In this document: in pieces, positions 50,068 through 59,411 of the stretch | Layout: every line of letters starts with the position of its first letter | Position numbering within the stretch: the stretch's first letter is position 1 | NCBI RefSeq assembly: GCF_001748245.1 | Contig: NZ_BDFO01000001.1 | Coordinates: 7,430,346 to 7,494,345, forward strand | Reading direction: 5' to 3' | Source: Oligoflexus tunisiensis | GTDB taxonomy: Bacteria; Bdellovibrionota_B; Oligoflexia; Oligoflexales; Oligoflexaceae | Length of the DNA: 64,000 nt | The notes under the pieces: generated by a model | Told to the model about the DNA's origin: nothing | The model's input: only the letters and a program-made list of their open reading frames with translations | Databases searched by the model: none | Made by a program: the position numbers and the translations under genes

Positions 50068-52701
50068 ATGATGCAGCGAAAATCGAGTCTGGGCTACAGG
50101 ATTGGCGGAGGATTTATCCTATCGTTTTTCCTTTCATCGCTCTTCGCCATTTTAGTCTCCGGTTACTTCCTCAAGCAAAACTTCGACGAACGCTCCAGCC
50201 AGAGTTCCATCCTGGTTTCCAGGTTTATCGCCAGTTCGATGAAGCAGTATATTGGGCGCTTGACCTCGGGGCTGGACGCGCTGAACGGCGATGCTGATCT
50301 CCTGCATGATATCGTGGGTTCCCTGGGAACTCCGTCCCCACGGCGCAAGAATTTCTTCAAACTCTTTACCAAGGTTGAAGACTTCGCGAGGCACTACGGA
50401 CTGGAGCAGGTCAGCATCTACCTGAAGCCCCTGGGGCGCGAGGACTACCCCATCTTCAGCACGATCGTTCCGAAGGAAAACCATGTTTTCACGTTCTCTC
50501 CTGAAAAGAACGGCGCGGACATGGTCGAAATCAGTCGGGATGAGTATGGGCTTGTGAGCATCAAGGACAACGGCCTGACTCATTTCAAGTTCCGATTTTC
50601 CAATGAGTTCCTGGGTCCGGACCGAAAGATCGCGCTCATGCGTGTCGATGGCAAGGTTTACCTCGACATCAACTACCCCATGGTCAATGAATTGATTGGA
50701 TCCGATGGAGCGGAGGATGCCTTCATCAAAAAAGGCTCCACCTATGGTGTCATCCGCATTGTGATGCCCTTGCCCGACTCCTTTATATCAGAGCTCGAAA
50801 CGCAGACAGGTCACAGGATAAGCTTTTACGACCCCCAACTTCAATATGTCGCTGGCATTCTGCAGCATGAGCTGGATGTCCCGGGAAAAGGCGGTTTTGT
50901 AGCCCAAGGCACCGATGGTGTCGAGTATATCAACTATCTGAGTTCGGTAAATTTTGATGGATCGGAAGTCGCCAGGATTGTGGTTTCCTTTGAAAACAGC
51001 CAGCTGACGGAAAAGATCGTCAGCATGATTTTCATGATTTTTGGCGTGAACATGGTCTCGTCCAGTCTTCTCCTGGTGGCTCTCAGTTTATTCCTGCGAA
51101 AACGTGTCATTCGGCCCATCGAACGGCTGACGGAAAACGTGAAAGCCCTGACTGATGGCGATCTCAAGTCCTGGCAGGGCATTCCGCAGCGTGAGCTCAC
51201 GAGCCGGAGTGACGAGCTTCAGATCCTCCGTCAGGCCTTCCGCACCATGGGCCGGCAGCTGGATGAGCTGGTCAACAATCTTGAAGAGAACGTGCAGGAA
51301 CGCACCCAACAGATTATTCTGGAAAAGCAGAAGACGCAGGGGATTCTGAACAATATCGAGGAAGGCATCATCACCTTCAACGATGAGCTGATCGTCGGCG
51401 CGGAATATTCACGCCATATGTATGCCCTTCTGGATCTCACGCCCGAGCAGATCAAAGGTGCCTCCTTCACGGAATTGATTCTCGACAGAAGCAACATCAG
51501 CGCGGACGGACGCCATACGATTCGCGAAATCCTGCGCATCTGCCTCGGCATGCCGCCTCTTTCCTGGGAAATGAATCACGCGAATCTGCCGTCCAGCATG
51601 GAGGTCACGGTTCAGGGCGCTCCACGCTACATGTCGCTCGACTGGTATCCCATGCTGAATGATCAGGGTCTTGTGGAACGCGGCATGCTCGTGATCAAGG
51701 ACCAGACGGAAAAGGTTCTGCTGCAACAGGATCTGAATAAATCCAACGAACTCCACGAGTGTCTGTCTGAAATCATCGACGTTGCCATGAAGTTCGATAT
51801 CGATTTCGTGGCCCGCTTTATCGAACGCGCCAGACGACAGTTCCTCACGGATGGCAGCCAGCTTATGGAGCTGGCGAAGACCAGACCTGATGCGATGTTC
51901 GCTCTGCTCCACACCTTAAAAGGCGATGCGCGAACCACCGGATTTCAACGCATCGCCGCGAAAGCGCACGATGCCGAATCCATGTTGCATCACCTTCGGT
52001 CCCGAACCTGTCATGAGAGTGACCTTCTGAATTTTCATGTCGCCTTGAATGAATTGACGAGCGAAATCAGCGAATTTTCAGGGCTCATGCATGACCTCTT
52101 CAGCAGGCGGGAATCCCGATGCGATTTATCGGTCAGCCTGATCGATTTGCTCCTGCCGCATTTCCAGGAGGCGGTGTCCATCCTCAAGGAGAACGGCATC
52201 AAGGTCGGCGGCTTCCTTTACGAGGATCACGTTCAGGACTGGTCGTCCAGGACCATCGAGCAGGTCAAGGATATGATCATGCATGCCATCACAAATTCTG
52301 CCGATCACGGTTATGTACTTCCCAAAAAGGCCGGACATGCCGTGGCCACGGCCGCAAGGTTCCATGTGAAGGCAAGCCTCGACCATGACAATGTCGTGAT
52401 TGAAATCGTCGACGAAGGCCATGGCTACGATCTGGAGAAAATTCGCCGAAAATATGGCCTCTCCCACGAGACCGCCGACAAGGAAACCCTGGCCATGCTT
52501 CTCGAAAGCGGCGTGACCACGACATCGGACGTCACAACTCTCAGTGGACGCGGGGTCGGACTCAATGCCATCAAGGAACTTTCCCAAGGCCTCGGCGGCA
52601 GCACATGCCTGGAACCTCATTTCCCCCGCGGAGCTCTGGTCAAGATCGTCCTGCCTCGGCAGAGCGTGATGCGCGAAGGTGATTTGCGCCTGGTCGGCTA
52701 G
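50068..52701 (+). CDS. Membrane sensor kinase, CheA-like (HPt plus HATPase)
   Basis: This 877-residue protein begins with a transmembrane helix (about 12-34), a periplasmic sensing region, a second helix (about 315-340), a HAMP linker (RPIERLTENVKAL) and a PAS-like region. An HPt-type domain with HTLKG follows (His615 in LLHTLKGDARTTGF). The histidine kinase ATPase has N-box AITNSADHGY near 740, VDEGHGYD and GRGVGLNAIKE near 827. The HPt-ATPase order is CheA-like. No CheW-binding P5 domain or response regulator is visible here. It lies 16 bp downstream of the sugar-binding protein gene, so it may sense a sugar-loaded periplasmic protein. Confidence 0.8.
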   Translation: MMQRKSSLGYRIGGGFILSFFLSSLFAILVSGYFLKQNFDERSSQSSILVSRFIASSMKQYIGRLTSGLDALNGDADLLHDIVGSLGTPSPRRKNFFKLFTKVEDFARHYGLEQVSIYLKPLGREDYPIFSTIVPKENHVFTFSPEKNGADMVEISRDEYGLVSIKDNGLTHFKFRFSNEFLGPDRKIALMRVDGKVYLDINYPMVNELIGSDGAEDAFIKKGSTYGVIRIVMPLPDSFISELETQTGHRISFYDPQLQYVAGILQHELDVPGKGGFVAQGTDGVEYINYLSSVNFDGSEVARIVVSFENSQLTEKIVSMIFMIFGVNMVSSSLLLVALSLFLRKRVIRPIERLTENVKALTDGDLKSWQGIPQRELTSRSDELQILRQAFRTMGRQLDELVNNLEENVQERTQQIILEKQKTQGILNNIEEGIITFNDELIVGAEYSRHMYALLDLTPEQIKGASFTELILDRSNISADGRHTIREILRICLGMPPLSWEMNHANLPSSMEVTVQGAPRYMSLDWYPMLNDQGLVERGMLVIKDQTEKVLLQQDLNKSNELHECLSEIIDVAMKFDIDFVARFIERARRQFLTDGSQLMELAKTRPDAMFALLHTLKGDARTTGFQRIAAKAHDAESMLHHLRSRTCHESDLLNFHVALNELTSEISEFSGLMHDLFSRRESRCDLSVSLIDLLLPHFQEAVSILKENGIKVGGFLYEDHVQDWSSRTIEQVKDMIMHAITNSADHGYVLPKKAGHAVATAARFHVKASLDHDNVVIEIVDEGHGYDLEKIRRKYGLSHETADKETLAMLLESGVTTTSDVTTLSGRGVGLNAIKELSQGLGGSTCLEPHFPRGALVKIVLPRQSVMREGDLRLVG

Positions 52702-53417
52702 GAATCTGAGCGGTCCAAGGCGGCCTGGATTTCCTCGGGCTTGAGCCACTCCTCCCCCACACGACTTAAAACATGCGGGATCTGCGCGTCCTGAGGTGCG
52801 ATCTTTTCTCCGGCAAAGTTTTTCTCCACAAAACCGGGCAGCCTCGCCTTGAAGACCTGATGCCAGCGCGGGGCATCGGGCTGCCCAAGGGTTCCCAGGT
52901 CGGTAAGAAAATCACGATGCCGGCGGCCCTTCCGATAATCAGGCTCCAGACTGGGATGAGCCAGGTATTTTTCAATCCAGTCGATCTGCATATCCACAAG
53001 GATCGAGGCCTGATAAAGAAGGTAATTGCGGCTGCGAAAGAGCGAAGTGCCGGCCACCTTCCGCTGACCCTGGACGATATCGGAGTGGCCACGCTGATCA
53101 AAAATCTGATGAGGCAGCTCCTCATTGAAGCAGTCGATCACGGATTGATTGAGCAGGCGAAAATAACGGTCGTTCGCATAGAACTCCTTGACCCAAAGCC
53201 CCAGGCTCACAATCAAACAGCCCGAATGCAAGAGGACGGTGCCGCCACCGCCGAGGCGCTTCAGGATGGGAATGCCATCCTTCACACAGGCGTGGACATT
53301 GACTTCCTTTTCCACCTTGTTACCGCGCCCGAGTACCACCATCGGAGTCCCGGGAATCCAGACCTCAGCAGCCAGCGGCAGGGCGCAGGCCTTCAGAACC
53401 TGATCATCGATCCACAT
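52698..53417 (-). CDS. lplA: Lipoate-protein ligase A family protein
   Basis: This 239-residue protein belongs to the biotin/lipoate ligase family. Seen are RLGGGGTVLLHSGCLIVSLG (the GG-rich nucleotide-binding loop), and QRKVAGTSLFRSRNYLLYQA with the catalytic Lys. Members attach lipoate or octanoate to 2-oxoacid dehydrogenase E2 or GcvH, but whether the donor is lipoate or octanoyl-ACP is not clear. Its ATG abuts the mgtE stop with no gap. Its own stop overlaps the sensor kinase stop on the opposite strand by 4 bp. Confidence 0.8.
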   Translation of the reverse strand: MWIDDQVLKACALPLAAEVWIPGTPMVVLGRGNKVEKEVNVHACVKDGIPILKRLGGGGTVLLHSGCLIVSLGLWVKEFYANDRYFRLLNQSVIDCFNEELPHQIFDQRGHSDIVQGQRKVAGTSLFRSRNYLLYQASILVDMQIDWIEKYLAHPSLEPDYRKGRRHRDFLTDLGTLGQPDAPRWHQVFKARLPGFVEKNFAGEKIAPQDAQIPHVLSRVGEEWLKPEEIQAALDRSDS

Positions 53418-54803
53418 TCAGGGGCTCCCCTGGACAAGGTCTTTTACCCAGTACAGGGTCAAGTACATGAAAAGCAAAAGGCCCAGGATATCCATCATGG
53501 TCGCAATCACAGGAGCTGAAGCGAGGGCCGGATCCAGGCGGAAGCGCCGCAAAAGAAAGGGCAGGAACGCACCAAGCACATAACCGAGGAGTACGGTCAC
53601 ACCCACGAGCAGAGTCAAAAGAAGAGCAAAGGGTGTTTCCAACCCTTCCGCATAATGCGCAAAACCATAGGAAATGATGGCCAGAATCAGCCCCAAAGCC
53701 GTGCCGACCACAATCTCCCGGCCGAGCAGCCGCCAAAGATCAGCCCCCAGGATTTCCCGCACTGCCAGCCCGCGCATGATAAGCGACGCGGACTGCGAAC
53801 CGGCCATGCCCCCGGCCGAGAGGACCATGGGCAGAAAGAGGAGCATCAGACCAAAGCCGGTGCGATCATCGAACATGAACTTGAGGATGGCTGTGGACAG
53901 CATCGAAACGACAAAGATCCCCAGCAGCCAGCCCCCCCGCTTGCGAATAAGCTGCAAAAGGGACGTTTGAAAGTACGACTCATGCAAACAGCTCTGACCG
54001 CCAAAGGCTTGAATGTCAATGGTGGCCTCTTCCTCGGCCACATCGAAAACATCCTCGGCTTCGACAAGGCCAATCATGACGCCTTCGGCATTCAGCACCG
54101 GAATATACGGCCGATCATACTTGCGAAAGACGTCCACGGCCTTGCGTCGGTCGTCGGTGACCATCACCGTCACGAGCTGCCGGTCCATCAGGTCATCGAC
54201 CAGGATGGTGGCCGGATCAGCCAGCACAAGACTTGAAAGATTTACATGCCCCAGTAGTTTTCCCTGTGGGTCCACCACAAAAATTTGATTCAAAAGATTT
54301 TCCGGCACCCGGCTGCCGCTCCAGCGAATCGCGGCCAGGGCATCATGCACGTTCATGCCCGATGGAATGGAAAAAAATTCCGGATTCATCAGGCGCCCGA
54401 CACTGCTCGCCTTATAGGACAGCATCTGCCAGGTGATCTGCATCTCTTCCGGATGCAGTTTCAGGATCAGCTTTTCCCGTATTTCAAAGGGAAGATTCTG
54501 CAGAAGATGGGTACGATCGATCGTTTCCATCTGATTCAGAAGCGAGGCCGACACCAGATCCGGCAGCTGATCCAGAAGCTTCGCCTGCAGTTCAAAAGGC
54601 AGATAGGAAAAGACCTCAGCCCGACGATCCTTGGGGATCAGACGATAGAGCACGATGCAGGAAACGATATCGAGTTGCGCGAGTATTTCTGACAGATCCG
54701 CAACCTCGATCTCTTTAAAAATTTGCCGCAGCCTTTTGAAAGCACGTTCGGCCAGCAATTGAGAGACTAAACCTGCCGTTGGTTTGGGAACGTCCATCGT
54801 CAT
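53418..54803 (-). CDS. mgtE: Magnesium transporter MgtE
   Basis: MgtE is a Mg2+ channel gated by intracellular Mg2+. The 461-residue protein has the helical N-domain (about 5-125, e.g. DRRAEVFSYLPFELQAKLL), CBS domains (VGRLMNPEFFSIPSGMNV, VDDLMDRQLVTVMVTDD, VEAEDVFDVAEEE), and about five C-terminal transmembrane helices containing LSAGGMAGSQSASLIMRGLA and ASAPVIATMMDILGLLLFMY. The start at 54803 overlaps the preceding stop by 4 bp, with AAGGA upstream. Confidence 0.92.
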   Translation of the reverse strand: MTMDVPKPTAGLVSQLLAERAFKRLRQIFKEIEVADLSEILAQLDIVSCIVLYRLIPKDRRAEVFSYLPFELQAKLLDQLPDLVSASLLNQMETIDRTHLLQNLPFEIREKLILKLHPEEMQITWQMLSYKASSVGRLMNPEFFSIPSGMNVHDALAAIRWSGSRVPENLLNQIFVVDPQGKLLGHVNLSSLVLADPATILVDDLMDRQLVTVMVTDDRRKAVDVFRKYDRPYIPVLNAEGVMIGLVEAEDVFDVAEEEATIDIQAFGGQSCLHESYFQTSLLQLIRKRGGWLLGIFVVSMLSTAILKFMFDDRTGFGLMLLFLPMVLSAGGMAGSQSASLIMRGLAVREILGADLWRLLGREIVVGTALGLILAIISYGFAHYAEGLETPFALLLTLLVGVTVLLGYVLGAFLPFLLRRFRLDPALASAPVIATMMDILGLLLFMYLTLYWVKDLVQGSP

Positions 54804-55879
54804 GCGCCTTCCTTTTCTGCGCCGATTGAACAAAGACTATCCAAAGCCTGATCCACTGTAGGGGTCCTGTCCTCCGCTTCCCGCAAAGCTTCCAGGAAAT
54901 CCCCCATATGTTCGGGATTCAGACAGTCGAAGGCTTTTTGAAAGCGCTCGGTATCCGGCGCATAAAGAGCGGCCCCGAGGATGGAGGCGTTATTCCATTC
55001 CCGATTCCGCGCGGCGGCCAGTTCCCGGGTTTTCAGCTCCGGAAATCGATCATGGCGAAACGATGCGATGATCGCGGCCTTATCCTTCAACTTTTGATCA
55101 CGGTCCATAGGCTTGCTATAAAGCTCTTTCAGGGCATCGCGCAAGGCAAAGATCCACTGCGAGAGCTTTTCCTTTTCCTCTTTATAAATCTTCAACTCCG
55201 CAAGGCCGGCCCCACCCCGATAGGTTTTGAGGTAGATCTCAGCGAGATGCAAACTGGCGAATTCAGCGAGATTTTCATTGAAAGCCGCCGACCCCTTCGA
55301 CCAAAAACTGCGATGCACCAGCTCGTGCAAAAGCAGCTGGATGAAGTCCTCGTCCCTGCGTTTGGTCATGGCATCATAGATGGGATCGGCGAACCAGCCC
55401 AGACTGGAAAAGGCACCCACGGTACCGAGACTCACATCGAGTCCTGCGGCCCGGAGCTCCTGAGCCTTGGTATCGCGGTCATCCCGATTGAAAAAGCCAA
55501 GGAAGGGAACCCGGCCGACGAAGGGAAACCACCAGGTTTTCAGTTCCAGACGGTCGGCCTCGGCCGCCTGGACCAGATAACTGACCGTTCCAGGGCCGGG
55601 AGGAATATAATGCTGGTAGGCATCGTCAACATTGAGGCCCTCCTCCGTGGCAAAGGCCAAAACCTGACGACTGAGAAGGAGCTTGCGCCGTGTGGTCTCA
55701 TCCAGACCGCTCTGCTGCACCACGTCCTCGACCGGCATACGGCTATTGAACGCATTATTGAACCAGTAGGCCTGCTGCAGACTGTAACAGGAACTTAGCA
55801 TCAAGGCGCAAAGCCCCAGAATCCATCCGTGTCCAGGCATAAAGATACGGCCCCCTCCACCCCTTGTCCAATGGCCCAT
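54800..55879 (-). CDS. Lipoprotein of the PF10023 predicted aminopeptidase family
   Basis: This 359-residue protein has a lipoprotein signal ending LMLSSC, then YSLQQAYWFNNAF. It carries the zinc-peptidase motif HELVH in LLLHELVHRSFWSKG and a Glu in FNENLAEFASLH. LGWFADPIYDAMTKR precedes it. PF10023 members are annotated as putative aminopeptidases; substrate unknown. I start at 55879, where AGAGG precedes the ATG and the signal sequence follows. An alternative ATG lies at 55840. It lies between ileS and mgtE and overlaps mgtE by 4 bp. Confidence 0.8.
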   Translation of the reverse strand: MGHWTRGGGGRIFMPGHGWILGLCALMLSSCYSLQQAYWFNNAFNSRMPVEDVVQQSGLDETTRRKLLLSRQVLAFATEEGLNVDDAYQHYIPPGPGTVSYLVQAAEADRLELKTWWFPFVGRVPFLGFFNRDDRDTKAQELRAAGLDVSLGTVGAFSSLGWFADPIYDAMTKRRDEDFIQLLLHELVHRSFWSKGSAAFNENLAEFASLHLAEIYLKTYRGGAGLAELKIYKEEKEKLSQWIFALRDALKELYSKPMDRDQKLKDKAAIIASFRHDRFPELKTRELAAARNREWNNASILGAALYAPDTERFQKAFDCLNPEHMGDFLEALREAEDRTPTVDQALDSLCSIGAEKEGA

Positions 55880-55919
55880 TCTGACCTCTTCTTCGCAAAA
55901 AGGAAAGAGGGCCCGGACT

Positions 55920-58900
55920 TCAGCTGCGTTCCTGGCTCCGCAACGTGGTGATGCCAAGCTGAATCGATTCCTCTGCCAGCTCAAAGGTGCCTTTGAATTC
56001 ACTCGATAGGCTGGTCACCACAGACAGCGTGCGGCCCTGGGTTTCCGCCTTGATGTAATCCTCAAACTTCTGCACAGCGCGACCGATTTCAGCGCCCGCC
56101 TGAACCTGGATATCAATTCTGTCGGTCACCTGAAGTCCGCTGTCCTTGCGGAAGTTTTGAATCCGATTCACGACTTCCCGCGCCAGGCCTTCCAGGATCA
56201 GGTCTTCCGTCAGATGGGTATCCAGAAGAACCGTCACGCCCATCGCGGTGGCGATGAGGCGATCATCCTTCGGACCACGATCAATGAGGAAGTCTTCGAT
56301 GGAAAGGGTATGACCAAGCACCTCTGTGCCGCCGCCGGATTCCACGCGGGCCAGGAGTTTGGCCACTTCCTGAGGATTCTTATTCAGCTCTTCAAAATGA
56401 ACCCGCAGCGCATTCAAATCCTTGCCGAGGCGTTTGCCGAGTGTCTTCAGGTTCGGTTTCACCGAAAGGTTCACATACCGGGTTTCATCCGTGCTGAACT
56501 GGAGTTCCTTGAGGTTCAGCTCGTTTTTGATCAGAGCCTGAGCACTCGCCACATGATCGGCATCGGTTTGACTGCGGGCGATCACCAGCATGCCCGGCAG
56601 CACCTGACGGGTTTTGATCTGATGTTTCGCGCGCAGCGAACGACCGAGTTCCGCCACCGTGCGGACCAGCTCCATGCGTCGCTCGAGGGCGCTGTCGATC
56701 ACCGACTCTTCGGCTACCGGCATATCACAGAGGTGAACGGAAGCCGGCACGTTGGCGAGATCCTCCGTCAGACCCCGATAGATGCGTTCGGCCGTGAAGG
56801 GTGCAAACGGCGCCAGAATTTTGGAGAAGGCGGTCATCACATAGTAGAGCGTTTCATAGGCTTCCCGCGTATCGGCACTCAGCGTTTTCTCGCCAGCCCA
56901 GAAGCGGCGGCGGCTGAGGCGGATGTACCAGTTGGTCAGATCCTCGATAAAAGCCAGGACGCGCGGCACGACGTTATAAAGATGATAACCTTCCATTTCC
57001 TTATGCACGCCGGCGATCAAAGTATGCAGGCGCGAGATCAGCCAGCGATCGAGTTCACCGCTGACATGGGGAGCCTTTCCCGTGACCAGCGGAGCCGACG
57101 GCTGCCAGCCATCGGCCGCGGCATAGGTCGTCAAAAAGCTGAAGGCATTCCAGAGAGGCAGGATCACCGAGCGGGTGGTTTCCTTCACCCCATCATTGCT
57201 AAAGCGCAGATCCTCGGCACGCAGAACCGCCGAGTTCAGCATATAGAGGCGCACGCTATCGGCACCAAAGGCGGCAATCAGCTCCTCGGGTGGCGTGTAG
57301 TTTTTCCAGCGCTTCGACATTTTCTTGCCATCGGTGGCCAGCACCAGGCCGTTCACCACTACATTTTTGAAGGCGGGCTTGCCAAAGAGAGCCGCGCTCA
57401 GAACCGCGAGGGTATAGAACCAGCCGCGGGTTTGATCCTGACCCTCGGCGATGAAGTCGGCCGGGAATATGCCTTCAAAACGTTCCTTGTTTTCAAAGGG
57501 ATAATGCAGCTGCGCATAAGGCATCGCCCCAGATTCAAACCAGCAGTCGAAGACCTCGGCCACGCGCTTCATCTGACCCGCGCAATGCGGACACTTGAAG
57601 CGCAGATGATCGATCTTGTGAATATGAAGATCATCCACCTGCGTGCCGGTCAGTTCCTCGAGTTCCTTGACCGCACCCAGCACCGTGCGATGCTGATCGT
57701 TTTTGTCACAAATCCAGATCGGCAGCGGCGTGCCCCAGTAGCGGTTGCGGCTGATCGCCCAGTCGCGGGCATTTTTCAGCCAGTTGCCCATACGGCCGAG
57801 CTTCAAATGTTCCGGCACCCAGTTGATGGTGAGATTGTTTTCCACCAGCTGGTCCTTGATCTGTTCCACCGCCACAAACCAGGATGGGATCGCGCGATAG
57901 ATCAAAGGCCCACCGGTGCGCTCGCACATGGGGTAGCTGTGGACCAGCGTCTCATGCCGCAGAAGATGGCCGCGGTCTTTGAGAGCCTTTATGATGTCCT
58001 TGTCGGCATCCTTCACAAAGAGGCCTTTGAATTCAGGCACATTGCTTTTGAATCTGGCTTCCTCATCCAAAGGATCGACGATTTCGATGCCGGCCGCTGC
58101 GCACACGCGGAAGTCGTCCTCACCGTAAGCCGGCGACTGATGCACGATGCCGGTCCCTTCCTCGGTCGTGACATAAGCATCGACCAGGACCTGGAAGGCG
58201 TTCTTATGGTCTTTAAAATAAGGGAAGAGCGGCTCATAACGCCGACCGGCCAGATCACTGGCTTTGACTTCGGCCAGGATTTGATAGGGCTCGCCCTCGC
58301 CTTTTTTCTTTTTGAATACAGCGTCCAGACGGGCCTTGGCCAGATAATAGGTTTCACCGTTTTCGGTGGCCTTGACCTTGACGTACTCAATCTCAGGACC
58401 GATCGCCAGGGCGAGGTTTGAAATCAGCGTCCACGGTGTCGTCGTCCAAGCGAGCAGGAAGGCGTCTTCGTCGATCAGTTTGAACTTCACCGTGATCGCC
58501 GGATCCTGCACGTCCTGATAGTTCTGGTTGGCTTCAAAGTTCGAAAGAACCGCGGTCAATCGCGGGGAATAAGGCACCACCTTGTGGCCCTGATAAACCA
58601 TGCCGCGATCATAAAGGGTTTTGAAAACCCACCAGACCGATTCCATGAAATCCTTGTCCATGGTGCGATACTGGTTATTCCAGTCCACCCAGCGTCCGAG
58701 TCGGGTGATGGTCTTCTGCCATTCCCCAGCGTAATGCACAACCGAACCTCGACAGAGTTCGTTGAACTTCGCAACACCCATATTCAGGATGTCCTCACGG
58801 CCCTTGAGATTGTGCGTTTTTTCGATTTCATATTCGACCGGAACGCCGTGGGTATCCCAACCGAAGCGCCGCTCCACATAAAAGCCGCGCATATTCCAAT

Positions 58901-59108
58901 AACGCGGCACTGTATCCTTGATCGTGTTCGCCAGGAGATGCCCATAGTGAGGCAGGCCATTCGCAAAGGGAGGTCCATCGTAGAACGCAAATTCGCGCTG
59001 ACCCTTGCGTTGCGCATTGGATTTTTCGAAAATCTGCTGCTCAGCCCAAAAGGCTAGGACTTCCTCCTCCATCTGGGGCAAGTTGACATTTGAGCTTATG
59101 GCTTTCAT
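55920..59108 (-). CDS. ileS: Isoleucyl-tRNA synthetase, eukaryote-like (type 2)
   Basis: This 1062-residue class Ia synthetase has the HIGH-type motif in GLPHYGHLLANTIKD, editing segments TTPWTLISNLALAIGP and GTGIVHQSPAYGEDDF, and KMSKRWKNYTPPEELI. The PFANGLPHYGHLL and VPVEYEIEKTHNL forms are typical of the type-2 (eukaryote-like, often mupirocin-resistant) enzyme rather than the E. coli-like type 1. Its stop lies 40 bp before the lipoprotein peptidase gene, making it the first gene of a minus-strand series with mgtE and lplA. Confidence 0.95.
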   Translation of the reverse strand: MKAISSNVNLPQMEEEVLAFWAEQQIFEKSNAQRKGQREFAFYDGPPFANGLPHYGHLLANTIKDTVPRYWNMRGFYVERRFGWDTHGVPVEYEIEKTHNLKGREDILNMGVAKFNELCRGSVVHYAGEWQKTITRLGRWVDWNNQYRTMDKDFMESVWWVFKTLYDRGMVYQGHKVVPYSPRLTAVLSNFEANQNYQDVQDPAITVKFKLIDEDAFLLAWTTTPWTLISNLALAIGPEIEYVKVKATENGETYYLAKARLDAVFKKKKGEGEPYQILAEVKASDLAGRRYEPLFPYFKDHKNAFQVLVDAYVTTEEGTGIVHQSPAYGEDDFRVCAAAGIEIVDPLDEEARFKSNVPEFKGLFVKDADKDIIKALKDRGHLLRHETLVHSYPMCERTGGPLIYRAIPSWFVAVEQIKDQLVENNLTINWVPEHLKLGRMGNWLKNARDWAISRNRYWGTPLPIWICDKNDQHRTVLGAVKELEELTGTQVDDLHIHKIDHLRFKCPHCAGQMKRVAEVFDCWFESGAMPYAQLHYPFENKERFEGIFPADFIAEGQDQTRGWFYTLAVLSAALFGKPAFKNVVVNGLVLATDGKKMSKRWKNYTPPEELIAAFGADSVRLYMLNSAVLRAEDLRFSNDGVKETTRSVILPLWNAFSFLTTYAAADGWQPSAPLVTGKAPHVSGELDRWLISRLHTLIAGVHKEMEGYHLYNVVPRVLAFIEDLTNWYIRLSRRRFWAGEKTLSADTREAYETLYYVMTAFSKILAPFAPFTAERIYRGLTEDLANVPASVHLCDMPVAEESVIDSALERRMELVRTVAELGRSLRAKHQIKTRQVLPGMLVIARSQTDADHVASAQALIKNELNLKELQFSTDETRYVNLSVKPNLKTLGKRLGKDLNALRVHFEELNKNPQEVAKLLARVESGGGTEVLGHTLSIEDFLIDRGPKDDRLIATAMGVTVLLDTHLTEDLILEGLAREVVNRIQNFRKDSGLQVTDRIDIQVQAGAEIGRAVQKFEDYIKAETQGRTLSVVTSLSSEFKGTFELAEESIQLGITTLRSQERS

Positions 59109-59411
59109 CCGATACTCCTGGAAAATCGCGGACAGCGAACAATTTGGTGTTTGTTGTACACCTTATGGACAAGCTGAACAACAGGAACAACCCCTTGAAA
59201 GCTCTGCCATCCTTGGTCCCTGCTCGACAGTAAGAACTTCCGCGGCCGTCCGCAACGCTTACATTCCTGAATATTTTCCAGACTTTACAGTCACACATCC
59301 GTATGCAAATTTTGGCACCCTGGTTGCAGGCTTTCACCCATGGATAAACGATACGATGCGTCCCAGGTGATTTCCCGGTTGAGCTTTAATGTGGTGTTGG
59401 AGCAGATAAAA
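59109..59411. other. Intergenic region between ileS and an exported-protein gene
   Basis: This 303-bp divergent intergenic region must hold promoters for both genes. I see no clear sigma-70 pair, T-box-like leader or gene. The in-frame ATG at 59340 of the downstream ORF is not used in my model because a good Shine-Dalgarno and signal peptide fit 59412. Confidence 0.5.

Noticed and set aside
56157..58421. 754-residue ORF on the plus strand
   Set aside because: It is entirely antisense to ileS, which shows all class I synthetase motifs; the product resembles no family.
59109..59411. T-box or other amino-acid riboswitch upstream of ileS
   Set aside because: No T-box sequence or terminator/antiterminator pair was recognisable on the minus strand of this region.
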